DNA of 64,000 nucleotides from positions 157,164 through 221,163 of the forward strand of contig JAJTBD010000003.1 of NCBI GenBank assembly GCA_021287075.1, read 5' to 3'. This document shows, in pieces, positions 1 to 8,654 of the stretch. The notes under the pieces are model-generated. The model was not told where the DNA came from and searched no databases. It saw only the letters and a program-made list of their open reading frames with translations. The position numbers were made by a program, and so were the translations under genes. The DNA is from Micrococcales bacterium (lineage in GTDB: Bacteria; Actinomycetota; Actinomycetes; Actinomycetales; Dermatophilaceae). Each line of letters starts with the position of its first letter. Within the stretch, counting starts at the first letter, position 1.

Positions 1-1
1 C

Positions 2-403
2 GCCCCGGTGGCCGGGGGCACCCAGCGCGACGCGCTCCTCAAGGCCGTGGGCAGCATGCCCGGCCTCATCGGCGGCGACACCGGCCTCTACGACACCACC
101 CTGGCCGCCTGGCGATACATGCACAGCAGCTACGACCCCAACTACATCAACTCCGTCGTCATCCTCACCGACGGCAAGAACGACGACCCCAGGGGCGGGG
201 TCAGCCTCGCCAAGCTGCTCGAGACGATCAGGAAAGAGGGCGACGCCGAGCGCCCCGTCAAGGTCATCACGATCGGCATCGGCGAGAACACCGACCCCGC
301 CGCCGCGGCCGCCGTGGCCAAGGCCACGGGCGGTTCCTCCTTCGTGGCCAAGAACGCCGCGGACATCCAGAAGGTCTTCGTCGAGGCGCTGCTCCTGCGC
401 TGA
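2..403 (+). CDS. von Willebrand factor A domain protein, C-terminal part (5' end outside window)
   Basis: The reading frame is open from the window edge to TGA at 401-403, so only the last 133 residues are seen. They carry the second half of a vWA fold: a hydrophobic strand followed by the metal-site aspartate (SVVILTDGKND), a strand KVITIGIG, and an ATGG turn before the final helix. The ending, with 'ATGGSSFVAKNAADIQKVFVEALL', is typical of actinobacterial extracytoplasmic substrate-binding-plus-vWA proteins, where the vWA domain is C-terminal. The MIDAS DxSxS motif would lie upstream of the window. Function cannot be named more closely. A motif hairpin follows 12 bp after the stop. Confidence 0.75.
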   Translation, partial: APVAGGTQRDALLKAVGSMPGLIGGDTGLYDTTLAAWRYMHSSYDPNYINSVVILTDGKNDDPRGGVSLAKLLETIRKEGDAERPVKVITIGIGENTDPAAAAAVAKATGGSSFVAKNAADIQKVFVEALLLR

Positions 404-414
404 GCGAGCCGAGA

Positions 415-451
415 GGGGTATGCCGGGTGGCACGTGCACGCGGCATACCCC
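415..451. repeat. Inverted pair of the GGTATGCC motif (hairpin)
   Basis: GGGGTATGCC (415-424) pairs exactly with GGCATACCCC (442-451); the loop holds a nested GCACGTGC palindrome. It lies between the vWA gene and cydA, both on the plus strand, so it could act as a terminator, but there is no T tract after it. The same motif recurs throughout the window. Confidence 0.8.
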
Positions 452-475
452 CGGGCCCGCGGGTCCACCAAAAGG

Positions 476-541
476 GTGACTGAGGGCACAGTCACGATCG
501 GGTGAAGCCGGCAAATCCTCTTTACTACCGCTCGTAGTATC
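476..541 (+). promoter_or_regulatory. Putative cyd operon control region with two dyads
   Basis: Two short inverted repeats lie upstream of cydA: GTGACT-N8-AGTCAC at 476-495 and TACTAC-N5-GTAGTA at 523-539. The second overlaps TAGTAT (536-541), a plausible -10 hexamer. They are candidate operators, perhaps for the BlaI-type regulator encoded at the end of the same operon (TACTA/TAGTA half sites resemble the TACA/TGTA sites of that family), but assignment is inference. Confidence 0.4.
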
Positions 542-590
542 GGGATGCCTGTTATGCCCTCTTCGACCATGTCCTCAGGGAGCTGATCCG

Positions 591-2117
591 ATGGATGCAC
601 TCGATATCGCACGGTGGCAGTTCGCAATCACCACCGTGTACCACTTCTTCTTCGTGCCGATCACCATCGGCATGTCTGCGCTGGTGGCCTGGTTCCACAC
701 CGCCTACGTCCGCAAGCACAACCCCGACGACCTTCGTCTGGCCAAGTTCTTCGGCAAGCTCTTCCTGATCAACTTCGCGCTCGGCCTCGTCACCGGCATC
801 GTGCAGGAGTTCCAGTTCGGCATGAACTGGTCTGACTACTCCCGCTTCGTCGGCGACATCTTCGGCGCGCCGCTGGCCTTCGAGGCCCTGCTGACCTTCT
901 TCATGGAGTCGACCTTCCTCGGCATCTGGGTCTTCGGCTGGGGTCGCATCCCCGAGAAGATCCACGCGGCGACGATGTGGCTGGTCCACCTCGGCACCGT
1001 CCTGTCGGCCTTCTTCATCCTCTCGGCCAACTCCTTCATGCAGCACCCAGTCGGCTTCAAGATCAACGAGCAGACCGGCCGCGCCGAGATGGCCGACTTC
1101 CTCGCCGTGCTGACCAACAAGGTCCAGCTGGTCACCTTCCCCCACGTCGTCACCGCGTCCTACATGGTCGGCGGCGCGATGGTCATGTGCGTGGCGCTGC
1201 ACAAGATGCGCCAGGCCAAGGCCGCCGAGCTCGACGGCCGGGTGGAGAAGCCCGCGGCAGGCATGTACGCCAACGTGCCCGAGGACATCCCGATGTGGCG
1301 CCGCGCGGTCAAGCTCGGCGCGGTCACCACCCTGATCGCCGGCCTGCTCGTCGCCGTCACCGGTGACGTCCAGGGCAAGATCATGACCGAGGTGCAGCCC
1401 ATGAAGATGGCCGCCGCCGAGGCGCTCTATGAGACGCCGCCCGCCGGCGAGTGCGCCAACTTCTCGGTCCTGACCGTCGGCAAGCTCGACGGCTCCGAGG
1501 CCAAGAACCTCATCGAGATCCCCTGCCTGCTGTCCTTCCTGGGCACCGGCTCGTGGTCCGGCGAGATCAAGGGCATCAACGAGCTCAAGGCCGAATACAC
1601 CGCCAAGTACGGCGAGAACGGCTCCGACGCAGTCATCCTCAAGACGCTGTCCGGTGAGAACCGCAACTACACGGCGAGCCCGACCTATGTGCCCAACATC
1701 CCGCTGTCCTACTGGAACTTCCGCTTCATGATCGGTGCGGGCCTGTTCGCAGCTGCGGTCGCAGCATACGTCCTGTTTGCCACGCGCACGGACAACGTGC
1801 CGATGGCCGGCTGGGTCAAGCCGCTGCTGTGGCTGACGCCCATCGCGACCGTCCTGGGCCACTCCTTCGGCTGGATCTTCACCGAGGTCGGACGGCAGCC
1901 GTGGGTCGTCTTCGGCACCATGACCACCGCGTCCGGTGTCTCGCCGAGCGTGTCGGCGGCCAGCGTGTGGATCTCGATGATCGTCTACACCCTCCTCTAC
2001 GGCGTGCTGGCCGTTGTCGAGGTCAAGCTCTTCCTCGACTACATCAAGCGCGGCGCCGAGCCCTACGAGAAGCAGGACCTTCTCGAGGACGACGACGAGC
2101 TGGCCTTCGCCTACTGA
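591..2117 (+). CDS. cydA: Cytochrome bd quinol oxidase subunit I
   Basis: Heme-carrying subunit of the cytochrome bd terminal oxidase, which oxidises menaquinol and reduces oxygen to water in the membrane. The 508-residue protein has the family hallmarks: His18 in the first helix (heme ligand, E. coli His19), Glu98 and Glu106 in FEALLTFFMEST, His185 in VTFPHVV (heme b558 ligand), and the quinol-site motif GRQPW within GWIFTEVGRQPW near the C terminus. Its length fits the short Q-loop class. The start ATG has AGGGAG 8 bp upstream. It is first gene of cydABDC, with cydB 21 bp downstream. Expression is probably favoured at low oxygen, from family knowledge; no ArcA or Rex site was recognised. 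Confidence 0.97.
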   Translation: MDALDIARWQFAITTVYHFFFVPITIGMSALVAWFHTAYVRKHNPDDLRLAKFFGKLFLINFALGLVTGIVQEFQFGMNWSDYSRFVGDIFGAPLAFEALLTFFMESTFLGIWVFGWGRIPEKIHAATMWLVHLGTVLSAFFILSANSFMQHPVGFKINEQTGRAEMADFLAVLTNKVQLVTFPHVVTASYMVGGAMVMCVALHKMRQAKAAELDGRVEKPAAGMYANVPEDIPMWRRAVKLGAVTTLIAGLLVAVTGDVQGKIMTEVQPMKMAAAEALYETPPAGECANFSVLTVGKLDGSEAKNLIEIPCLLSFLGTGSWSGEIKGINELKAEYTAKYGENGSDAVILKTLSGENRNYTASPTYVPNIPLSYWNFRFMIGAGLFAAAVAAYVLFATRTDNVPMAGWVKPLLWLTPIATVLGHSFGWIFTEVGRQPWVVFGTMTTASGVSPSVSAASVWISMIVYTLLYGVLAVVEVKLFLDYIKRGAEPYEKQDLLEDDDELAFAY

Positions 2118-2138
2118 GCCGGAAAGGACTGACACACA

Positions 2139-3167
2139 ATGGATCTCTCGACTTTCTGGTTCATCCTCATCGGCGTCCTGTGGACGGGCTTCCTCGTCCT
2201 CGAGGGCTTCGACTTCGGCGTCGGCATGCTGCTGGGCGTGCTCGGCAAGGGCCGTGACGCCGAGGACACCGAGAAGCGCCGCCGGGTGCTGCTCACGACC
2301 ATCGGCCCCTTCTGGGACGGCAACGAGGTGTGGCTGCTCACCGCTGGTGGCGCGACCTTCGCGGCCTTCCCGCACTGGTACGCCACGATGTTCTCGGGCA
2401 TGTATCTCGCCCTGCTGCTCATCCTCGTCGCGCTCATCGTGCGCAACATGGGCTTCGAGTACCGCCACAAGCGCAACTCGGCCTCGTGGAAGCGCAACTG
2501 GGACAACGCGATCATGTTTGGCTCGCTGCTGCCGCCGCTGCTGATCGGCACCGCCCTGACCAACCTGGTCAACGGCCTGCCGATCGACAAGAACATGGAG
2601 TTCACCGGCAACCTGTTCACCCTGCTCAACCCGGTGAGCCTGCTCGGCGGCATCACGATCACGGCCCTGTGCCTCACCCACGGCGCGCACTTCCTGGCGC
2701 TCAAGACCGAGGGGCAGATCCGTGAGGACGCCCGCGCGATCGCGACGAAGGCCGGTCTGGTCACCGCCGTCCTCGCGGTCATCCTGCTGCTCTGGCTGGG
2801 CCTGTCCCGCCCGGGCAACGCCGGCTCGTGGATCATGACCGTCCTCGCGGCGGTCTCGCTCCTCGCGGCGATCTTCTTCAACACCAAGGGCGCCGAGGGC
2901 AAGGCCTTCATCGGCACCACCCTCACGGTGGCCTTCGCGGTCGCGACGTACTTCTTCCTCCTCTTCCCCGACGTGATGCCGACCAACCTGGCCGACGGCA
3001 CGTCGCTGACGGTGGACAACGCGTCGAGCTCCGCGATGACGCTGAAGATCATGACGGGCGCCGCCCTGGTGTTCACGCCCATCGCCCTGGGCTACACCGC
3101 CTGGAACTACTGGATCTTCCGCCGGCGGATCGGCACTCACCACATCCCGGAGGCATCCGGTATCTGA
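2139..3167 (+). CDS. cydB: Cytochrome bd quinol oxidase subunit II
   Basis: Second membrane subunit of the bd oxidase, 342 residues and about eight or nine membrane helices. It starts with the typical FWFILIGVLWTGFLVLEGFDFGVG segment (seen in parts at residues 6-29), in which the FDFGVG turn is near-invariant, and has the conserved WDGNEVWLLTAGGA region around residue 60. It follows cydA by 21 bp with a GGAAAGGA ribosome site (2120-2127) and precedes cydD by the same distance, so the four cyd genes look co-transcribed. Nothing unusual was seen in the sequence. Confidence 0.97.
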   Translation: MDLSTFWFILIGVLWTGFLVLEGFDFGVGMLLGVLGKGRDAEDTEKRRRVLLTTIGPFWDGNEVWLLTAGGATFAAFPHWYATMFSGMYLALLLILVALIVRNMGFEYRHKRNSASWKRNWDNAIMFGSLLPPLLIGTALTNLVNGLPIDKNMEFTGNLFTLLNPVSLLGGITITALCLTHGAHFLALKTEGQIREDARAIATKAGLVTAVLAVILLLWLGLSRPGNAGSWIMTVLAAVSLLAAIFFNTKGAEGKAFIGTTLTVAFAVATYFFLLFPDVMPTNLADGTSLTVDNASSSAMTLKIMTGAALVFTPIALGYTAWNYWIFRRRIGTHHIPEASGI

Positions 3168-3188
3168 GGCATCAGGCACACTCAACCG

Positions 3189-4835
3189 GTGAAGCCGTTT
3201 GATCCCCGCCTTGTGCGGGAGCACCCCAAAGCCCGCCCAGCAGTCCTGCTGCTGGGCGGGCTTGGCGTTCTGTCCGGCATCGCGACGGTGGTGCAGGTCT
3301 TCGCCGTCGCCCGGCTGGTCACCCGGCTCGTCGACGGCGGCGGCATCGCCGGCCCGCTCTCGTGGGCGCTGGGGGCGTTCGCCGCGCGGGCGGCGCTCTC
3401 CGCGCTGACCGAGTGGTATGCCGCGCGCGCCGGTGCCGCCGTCAGCACCAGCCTGCGGGCGGCGCTGCTGGCGTCGTGGCTGCGGCGCGGCGCCGACGAG
3501 CGGCCGGAGCGCACCACCGCACTGACGCTGGCGACCCAGGGCACCAGCGCGGTCGAGCCCTATGTCGCCAAATACCTCCCGACCCTCGTGCAGGCCGCCG
3601 TCCTGCCGCCGCTGGTCGTCGCCTGCATGTTCGCCGTCGACTGGGTGAGCGGGCTGATCGCCGTGCTCACCCTGCCCCTGCTCCCCTTCTTCGCCGCGCT
3701 CATCGGCGCCACCACCCGCGACGAGACGGCCAAGCGTTGGGAGACCCTCTCCCGCCTCTCCGGCCACTTCCTCGATGTGGTGCGCGGCCTGCCCACCCTC
3801 GTCGGCTATGGCCGCGCCGAGAAGCAGCTGTCGACCATCGGCACGGTCAGCGAGAAGCACCGGGTGGCCACGATGCGCACCCTGCGCCTGGCCTTCATGT
3901 CCTCGGCGGCGCTCGAGCTGCTGGCCACCCTCTCGGTCGCGATCGTCGCCGTCGCCGTCGGCCTGCGCCTGGCCCACGGCCACATGGAGCTGCTGCCCGG
4001 CCTGACCGCGATCCTGCTCGCCCCCGAGGCCTACTGGCCGATCCGCCGCGTCGGCGCCGAGTTCCACAACGCCGCCGACGGCGCCGAGGCCCTCACCACC
4101 GTCCTCGACGAGCTCGCCGCCACGCCCCCCGATCACGTTGACTTGGCACAACTCACGCCTAAGAGCGCCCCGGAAGGCGTGAGTCGTGACAAGTCAACGA
4201 GTCCAGAGCCGGGATCCGTCAGCGTGGCGGACGTCTCCTATGCCTATCCGGGGGCGAGCGGGCCTGCGCTGGAGGGCTTCTCGGCCGACTTCACGTCAGG
4301 GCTCACGGCGGTCACCGGGCCCTCCGGCGCCGGCAAGACCACCCTGCTCGACCTCATCGCCGGCCTGCGGGTGCCGTCGACCGGGACGGTCTCCCGCCCC
4401 TCGGGCCGCGTGCACCTCGTCACCCAGACCCCCTTCATCGCCGCCGCGTCCGTCGCCGACAACCTCCGTCTCGGCGACGGACGGGACGCCACCGACGACC
4501 AGCTGTGGGCGGCCCTGGACCGGGTCGGCCTGCGCGAGCTGGTCGCCTCCCGCCCCGAGCGACTCGGTATGCCGCTGGGCGACGGCGGCTTTGGCCTCTC
4601 GGCCGGTCAGCGGGCCCGACTGGCCCTGGCCCGCGCGATCCTCGCCGACCCCGACGTGCTGCTCCTCGACGAGCCCACTGCCCACCTCGACCCGGCGAGC
4701 GCCGGGCTCGCCCACGACATCATCCGCGAGCTGGCCGCCGACCGCACCGTCATCGCCGTCACCCACCGCAGCGAGCTGGTCGATGCGGCCGACGCCGTCG
4801 TGACCGTGCCCGCACGCAAGGCGGTGACCGCATGA
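3189..4835 (+). CDS. cydD: Heterodimeric ABC exporter subunit CydD (cytochrome bd assembly)
   Basis: 548-residue ABC half-transporter (membrane domain then ATPase), which with CydC exports cysteine/glutathione or handles heme so that cytochrome bd can be assembled. GTG start at 3189. The ATPase has Walker A GPSGAGKTT, a signature LSAGQ and Walker B LLLDEPTAHLD; the His switch is in VIAVTHR. The linker between the two domains (about residues 317-337, 4136-4199) is made by an inverted repeat that recurs outside genes at 61801, so the repeat seems to have inserted in frame. The gene overlaps cydC by ATGA. Confidence 0.93.
   Translation: MKPFDPRLVREHPKARPAVLLLGGLGVLSGIATVVQVFAVARLVTRLVDGGGIAGPLSWALGAFAARAALSALTEWYAARAGAAVSTSLRAALLASWLRRGADERPERTTALTLATQGTSAVEPYVAKYLPTLVQAAVLPPLVVACMFAVDWVSGLIAVLTLPLLPFFAALIGATTRDETAKRWETLSRLSGHFLDVVRGLPTLVGYGRAEKQLSTIGTVSEKHRVATMRTLRLAFMSSAALELLATLSVAIVAVAVGLRLAHGHMELLPGLTAILLAPEAYWPIRRVGAEFHNAADGAEALTTVLDELAATPPDHVDLAQLTPKSAPEGVSRDKSTSPEPGSVSVADVSYAYPGASGPALEGFSADFTSGLTAVTGPSGAGKTTLLDLIAGLRVPSTGTVSRPSGRVHLVTQTPFIAAASVADNLRLGDGRDATDDQLWAALDRVGLRELVASRPERLGMPLGDGGFGLSAGQRARLALARAILADPDVLLLDEPTAHLDPASAGLAHDIIRELAADRTVIAVTHRSELVDAADAVVTVPARKAVTA
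4136..4199. repeat. CGTTGACTTG inverted repeat, copy 1, inside cydD
   Basis: Left arm CGTTGACTTGGCACAACTCA (4136-4155, continuing CGCCT) pairs with the right arm ending GTGACAAGTCAACG (4186-4199) with about two mismatches over 25 bp. A second, better conserved copy lies between genes at 61801-61864. Here the element is translated as the CydD interdomain linker without breaking the frame. Confidence 0.85.
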
Positions 4836-6721
4836 GCACGCCTGCGACGCAAGGCTCCCCGGCACAGCCGACCCCGCGCCGGGGTGCGGCGACCACGGAG
4901 GGCGGCACGCGGCATACCCCTGCTCTGAGGCACCGCGGGCTGACCTTCCGCGGCCCCCTCCGGCTCGCCGGGCTGCTCGGCGGCCTCGCCCTGGCGTGCG
5001 GTGTGGCACTGACGGCGACCTCGGGATGGCTGATCGTGCAGGCCTCCTCGCGCCCGCCGGTCCTCTCGCTGCTGGTGGCGATCGTGGCGGTGCGCACCTT
5101 CGGCATCGCCCGGCCGCTCTTCCGCTACTGGGAGAGGCTGCGCTCCCATGACGCCGCGCTCGCCGAGCTCGCCGCCGCGCGCGTCGACACCTATCGGCGG
5201 CTCATCCCGCTCACCCCGGCACGGCTCGGTCGGCGGGCCCGCAGCGACGTGCTGTCGGCGGCGGTCAAGGACCTCGACGACGAGGTCGAGGCACAGGTGC
5301 GGGTGGTCGTGCCGCTGGTCGCGTCGCTCTTCGCCGGCCTGGTCGCCATCGCGTATGCCGCGTCGGTCCACCTCCCGGCCGCGGCCGCCATCACCGCACT
5401 CGTCCTGCTGCTCGCCGGCATCGTCTGGCTGCTCGCCCGACTCGAGGACTCCAGCCAGCGCGAGGGGCTCGAGGCCCGGGCCCAGGCGCACCGCGTCGCG
5501 GCGCTGGTGACCACCAATGCCCATGAGCTCCAAGCGATCGGCGCCGGCGGCGACACGGACGTGTGGCTCGACCAGGCGCACGAGCGGGTGCGTCGGGCAG
5601 CCTCCCGACAGGGCCTGATCAGGGCCCTCGCCGCGGCGCTGATGCTCGTCTGCATCGCCGGCGCGACGGCTGGCATCGCCCTGCTCGTCGAGCCCTCCGT
5701 CGGCACGACGCTCTCGCGGCCCGTCGCCGCCCTGCTGCTGCTCATCCCCCTCGCCCTCGGCGAGATCACGGCCCCGCTGCCCGAGGCGATGGGCGCCCTC
5801 GCCCGCTCCCGCGCCGCCGCCGCCCGCCTCCAGGGCCTCGTCACCCAGGAGCCCGCCGTCGCCCAGGCCTCGGCCCCCGACCGCTCTTTCGCCCAATTGG
5901 GCACAAACGCCCGGGGCGAACGTGCCCAATTGGGCGAAAACGCGGGGGGCGGAACTCGCCAATTGGCGGAAAGCGCACTGCGCGAAGGCTCCCCGGACCC
6001 CTCTTTCGCCCACTTGGGCACAAACGCCCCGGGGGGCGTGCCGCGGCTGGAGCTGCGGGGGGTGAGCGCCGGGTGGGTGCCGGGACGCACCGACATCGGT
6101 CCGATCGACCTGGTCATCGAGCCGGGCGACCACGTCGCCCTCGTCGGCCCCAACGGCGCCGGCAAGTCCACGCTGCTCGCCGTCCTGGCCCGCCACCTCG
6201 ACCCATCGGGCGGCGCCTATCTGATCGACGGCGAGCCCGCCGACGCGCGGCCGCTGGAGGTGACGCGCGCGGCATACGCGATCGTGGACGACGAGCCGCA
6301 CCTGTTCACCAGCACCGTCCGCGAGAACCTCCGGCTCGCCCGGCCCGAGGCGAGCGACGCCGAGATCGAGCAGGCCCTTGACGCCGCCGGGCTGCGCGCC
6401 TGGCGCACCCACCTCAGGGCCGGACTCGAGACCATGCTGGGCGAGGGCAACACCGGTGTCAGCGGCGGCGAGCGCGCCCGCATCGCGATCGCCCGGGCCC
6501 TGCTCTCGCAGCGACCGGTGCTCCTGCTCGACGAGCCCGTCGCCCACCTCGACCACCCCACGGCCGAGGCCGTCCTCGCCGACCTGTTCGCCGCGAGCGC
6601 GGGGCGCACCGTCGTGATGGTCAGCCACCGCGAGGAAGGCACGCAGTACTGCGGGCGGATCGTGCCCATCGGTGGGAGGCTTGAGGAGGCGGGCCCGTCC
6701 GCCGACGGAGGTGGACGATGA
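4832..6721 (+). CDS. cydC: Heterodimeric ABC exporter subunit CydC (cytochrome bd assembly)
   Basis: Partner of CydD, 629 residues. The ATG at 4832 overlaps the cydD stop (ATGA), which decides the start although the frame is open further upstream. The first 35 residues are a low-complexity extension partly encoded by a GCGGCATACC motif (4909-4918). The membrane domain is followed by a long linker, residues about 352-401, made of four units of the GCCCAATTGGGC repeat and rich in QLGTNA-type peptides. The ATPase follows: Walker A GPNGAGKST, signature VSGGE, Walker B LLLDEPVAHLD, VMVSHR switch. The stop overlaps the BlaI-type gene. The repeat-coded linker is the odd point; both catalytic domains look intact. 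Confidence 0.93.
   Translation: MSTPATQGSPAQPTPRRGAATTEGGTRHTPALRHRGLTFRGPLRLAGLLGGLALACGVALTATSGWLIVQASSRPPVLSLLVAIVAVRTFGIARPLFRYWERLRSHDAALAELAAARVDTYRRLIPLTPARLGRRARSDVLSAAVKDLDDEVEAQVRVVVPLVASLFAGLVAIAYAASVHLPAAAAITALVLLLAGIVWLLARLEDSSQREGLEARAQAHRVAALVTTNAHELQAIGAGGDTDVWLDQAHERVRRAASRQGLIRALAAALMLVCIAGATAGIALLVEPSVGTTLSRPVAALLLLIPLALGEITAPLPEAMGALARSRAAAARLQGLVTQEPAVAQASAPDRSFAQLGTNARGERAQLGENAGGGTRQLAESALREGSPDPSFAHLGTNAPGGVPRLELRGVSAGWVPGRTDIGPIDLVIEPGDHVALVGPNGAGKSTLLAVLARHLDPSGGAYLIDGEPADARPLEVTRAAYAIVDDEPHLFTSTVRENLRLARPEASDAEIEQALDAAGLRAWRTHLRAGLETMLGEGNTGVSGGERARIAIARALLSQRPVLLLDEPVAHLDHPTAEAVLADLFAASAGRTVVMVSHREEGTQYCGRIVPIGGRLEEAGPSADGGGR
5886..6034. repeat. GCCCAATTGGGC repeat cluster inside cydC (four units)
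   Basis: Four related units lie in the CydC linker. Units 1 and 2 (5886-5943) contain perfect GCCCAATTGGGC palindromes in opposite orientation, unit 3 has GCCAATTGGC (5958-5967), and unit 4 (6002-6034) has GCCCACTTGGGC. Flanking GGGCACAAACGCCC is shared with copies at 27.3, 46.2, 52.7 and 57.8 kb. The reading frame is kept. Confidence 0.88.
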
Positions 6722-7137
6722 CGCGCTCGGCACTCAACAGGCTCGGCGAGCTCGAGCGTGCCGTCATGGACGAGGTCTGGCAGGCCAACGGCGAGGACGC
6801 CTGCCCCATCTCGGTCCGTCAGGTCCAGGGCCGGCTCGGTGACGCACGCCCCCTCGCCTACACCACCGTCATGACCGTGATGACCCGCCTGCTCGACAAG
6901 GGCCTGCTCACCCGCACCAAGCACGGCCGGGCCTTCCTCTATGCGCCGGTCACCACGCGCGAGCTGCTGAGCGCCACCACGATGCACGACCAGCTCCAGG
7001 GCATGGACCGTGTCGAGCGGCGGGCCGCGCTGACCCACTTCCTCGACCACGCCAGCGCCGAGGACCTGCGCGACCTGCGTGAGGCGCTCGACGAGGCCGA
7101 GCGGCAGCTGCCCGGGCGGCTCGCCCGCCTCGGCTGA
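6718..7137 (+). CDS. BlaI/MecI/CopY-family transcriptional regulator
   Basis: 139-residue winged-helix repressor of the penicillinase-repressor family. The N-terminal helix GELERAVMDEVWQ, the recognition region YTTVMTVMTRLLDKGLL and the wing TKHGRAFLYAPV are characteristic; the C-terminal helices would dimerise. No BlaR1-like sensor protease is nearby, so an effector other than beta-lactam is likely. Its ATG overlaps the cydC stop (ATGA), so it is the fifth gene of the cyd operon and may autoregulate it. In actinobacteria members of this family next to cyd genes have been linked to respiratory control; for this gene that is inference. Confidence 0.85.
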   Translation: MTRSALNRLGELERAVMDEVWQANGEDACPISVRQVQGRLGDARPLAYTTVMTVMTRLLDKGLLTRTKHGRAFLYAPVTTRELLSATTMHDQLQGMDRVERRAALTHFLDHASAEDLRDLREALDEAERQLPGRLARLG

Positions 7138-7150
7138 GCCCACCGACGCG

Positions 7151-7164
7151 GGGGTATGCCGCGG
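7151..7164. repeat. Single GGTATGCCGCG motif between genes
   Basis: GGGGTATGCCGCGG lies in the 86-bp gap after the BlaI-type gene. It is one of the unpaired intergenic copies of the window-wide motif; others are at 12864-12874, 16646-16655, 28201-28209, 30763-30772, 33432-33441, 41223-41232, 50108-50117 and 51650-51659. Confidence 0.75.
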
Positions 7165-7223
7165 CGCGGCCGACACGCGCGACACGCCTCATGCCCCGGT
7201 CCCGGTCCGGCACACTGGCTCCC

Positions 7224-8267
7224 ATGAGCGAGAAGACCTCCCGGCTGCGCGTCGCCGTGCTGGGCGCGGGCGCCATCGGCTGTTATCTCGGCGGGCGGCT
7301 TGCCGACACCTGTGAGGTGACGCTGATCGGGCGGCCGCGGGTGATCACCACGCTGCGCGAGCAGGGCCTGCGGGTCACCCCCCTCGGCGAGCAGGCGCGA
7401 CAGGTGGCCGAGGACCACCTGCGGCTGTCGACGACGCCGAGCGCCACCCAGGGCGCCGACGTCGTGCTGGTGTGCGTCAAGTCCACCGACACCGCTACTG
7501 CCGCAACGGAGCTCGCCCCGCATCTCTCCCCGGACACGGTGGTCATCAGCTTCCAGAACGGCCTGCACAACCCCGACATCCTGCGCGAGCACCTCGCCGG
7601 CCAGCCGGTGCTGACGGGGATGGTGCCCTTCAATGTCGCGGTGCCGGAGCCCGGCCACTATGTGCAGGGCACGAGCGGCCGCCTCATGGTCGGCTACTCC
7701 CCCAAGGCCGAGGCCTTCGAGGACGCGGCGCTGCGCGCCGGGCTCGAGATCGAGCTGCGCGAGGACATGGACGAGATCCAGCGCGGCAAGCTGCTGGTCA
7801 ACATGAACAACGCCGTCAACGCCCTGTCCGGGCTGCCGCTGCGCGAGCAGCTGGGCCAGCGGGCCTACCGCCAGGTCGTGGCGCTCTGCATGGACGAGGG
7901 TGCCGCGGTCTTCGCGGCCGCGCGCCTCAAGGCCGCGCGGATCTCCGCGGTCCCCGCCTCGCTCATGGCGCGCTCACTGCGACTGCCCGACCGTGCCTTC
8001 TCGCTCGTCGCCGGCCGCACGCTCCGCGTGGACCCCCGCGCGACGTCGTCGATGGCCGACGATTTCGCCCTCGGCCGGCCGACCGAGATCGACCAGCTCC
8101 AGGGTGAGATCGTGCGTCTGGGCGAGCAGCACGGGGTGCCGACCCCGGTGTGCCGCAAGATAGTCGAGCTCGTGCGTGAGTCCGAGGCGGCCGGCCCGAA
8201 GCCGCCGCACTGGTCCGGCCCGGCGCTGCTGGCGGCTGTCACCGAGGGCGACGGTGACGAGGGCTGA
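7224..8267 (+). CDS. panE: 2-dehydropantoate 2-reductase (ketopantoate reductase) family protein
   Basis: NADPH-dependent reductase of the ApbA/PanE family, which makes pantoate for coenzyme A. The 347-residue protein begins after a few polar residues with the Rossmann motif GAGAIGCYLGGRL, has FQNGLHN (the Asn98-type substrate loop) and a central KLLVNMNNAVNAL helix holding the catalytic lysine, followed by an all-helical C-terminal domain. It is longer than E. coli PanE (303). I chose the ATG at 7224 because homology begins right after it; an in-frame ATG 33 bp upstream overlaps spacer sequence. Substrate specificity within this family varies, so the symbol is tentative. Confidence 0.75.
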   Translation: MSEKTSRLRVAVLGAGAIGCYLGGRLADTCEVTLIGRPRVITTLREQGLRVTPLGEQARQVAEDHLRLSTTPSATQGADVVLVCVKSTDTATAATELAPHLSPDTVVISFQNGLHNPDILREHLAGQPVLTGMVPFNVAVPEPGHYVQGTSGRLMVGYSPKAEAFEDAALRAGLEIELREDMDEIQRGKLLVNMNNAVNALSGLPLREQLGQRAYRQVVALCMDEGAAVFAAARLKAARISAVPASLMARSLRLPDRAFSLVAGRTLRVDPRATSSMADDFALGRPTEIDQLQGEIVRLGEQHGVPTPVCRKIVELVRESEAAGPKPPHWSGPALLAAVTEGDGDEG

Positions 8268-8351
8268 GGCACGCGGCGTACGACCGTGGGCTGACACAGG
8301 TCGAGACCGCGGGCTGACGACCCGCCGACCCGCGCGGCGTTGACTGGAGTC

Positions 8352-8588
8352 ATGGCACTCATGGACATCGACAAGACCCCGCTCACCGAGTTCGGCTGGC
8401 TCCGCGCGAGCCTCTACATGGCGGCGACCATCGCCATCTGGCTGGTCCTCATGGGCGTCACGCGCCTCGTGGCCGACTGGCAGGACTGGTCGTGGGTCAC
8501 GGCCGGCTTCCCCGGCATCCCGCTCGCCATCGCGTGTGGCGTCGCCTGGGAGTACATCCGCCGCGACCAGGCCCGCAAGCGGCGCTGA
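8352..8588 (+). CDS. Small two-helix membrane protein, unknown function
   Basis: 78 residues with two predicted membrane helices (ASLYMAATIAIWLVLMGV and TAGFPGIPLAIACGVAWEY) separated by a short DWQDWSW loop, and a basic C terminus RRDQARKRR. The start is uncertain: ATG at 8352 and 8361 and TTG at 8340 are all possible, with a GGAG at 8346-8349. No family was recognised. The composition matches its neighbours, so it looks like a native gene. Confidence 0.6.
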   Translation: MALMDIDKTPLTEFGWLRASLYMAATIAIWLVLMGVTRLVADWQDWSWVTAGFPGIPLAIACGVAWEYIRRDQARKRR

Positions 8589-8654
8589 AAAACCGGGTGC
8601 GCGCCCGCGACATACCGGGCAGGGTGGGAGCGTCCCGCCCCCCAAGGAGCAGGT

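Noticed and set aside
552..4151. A 1199-codon open frame on the minus strand opposite cydA-cydD
   Set aside because: Charged low-complexity sequence (EGDGDRE, HRRQ) typical of antisense frames in high-GC DNA; the plus strand has intact cyd genes.
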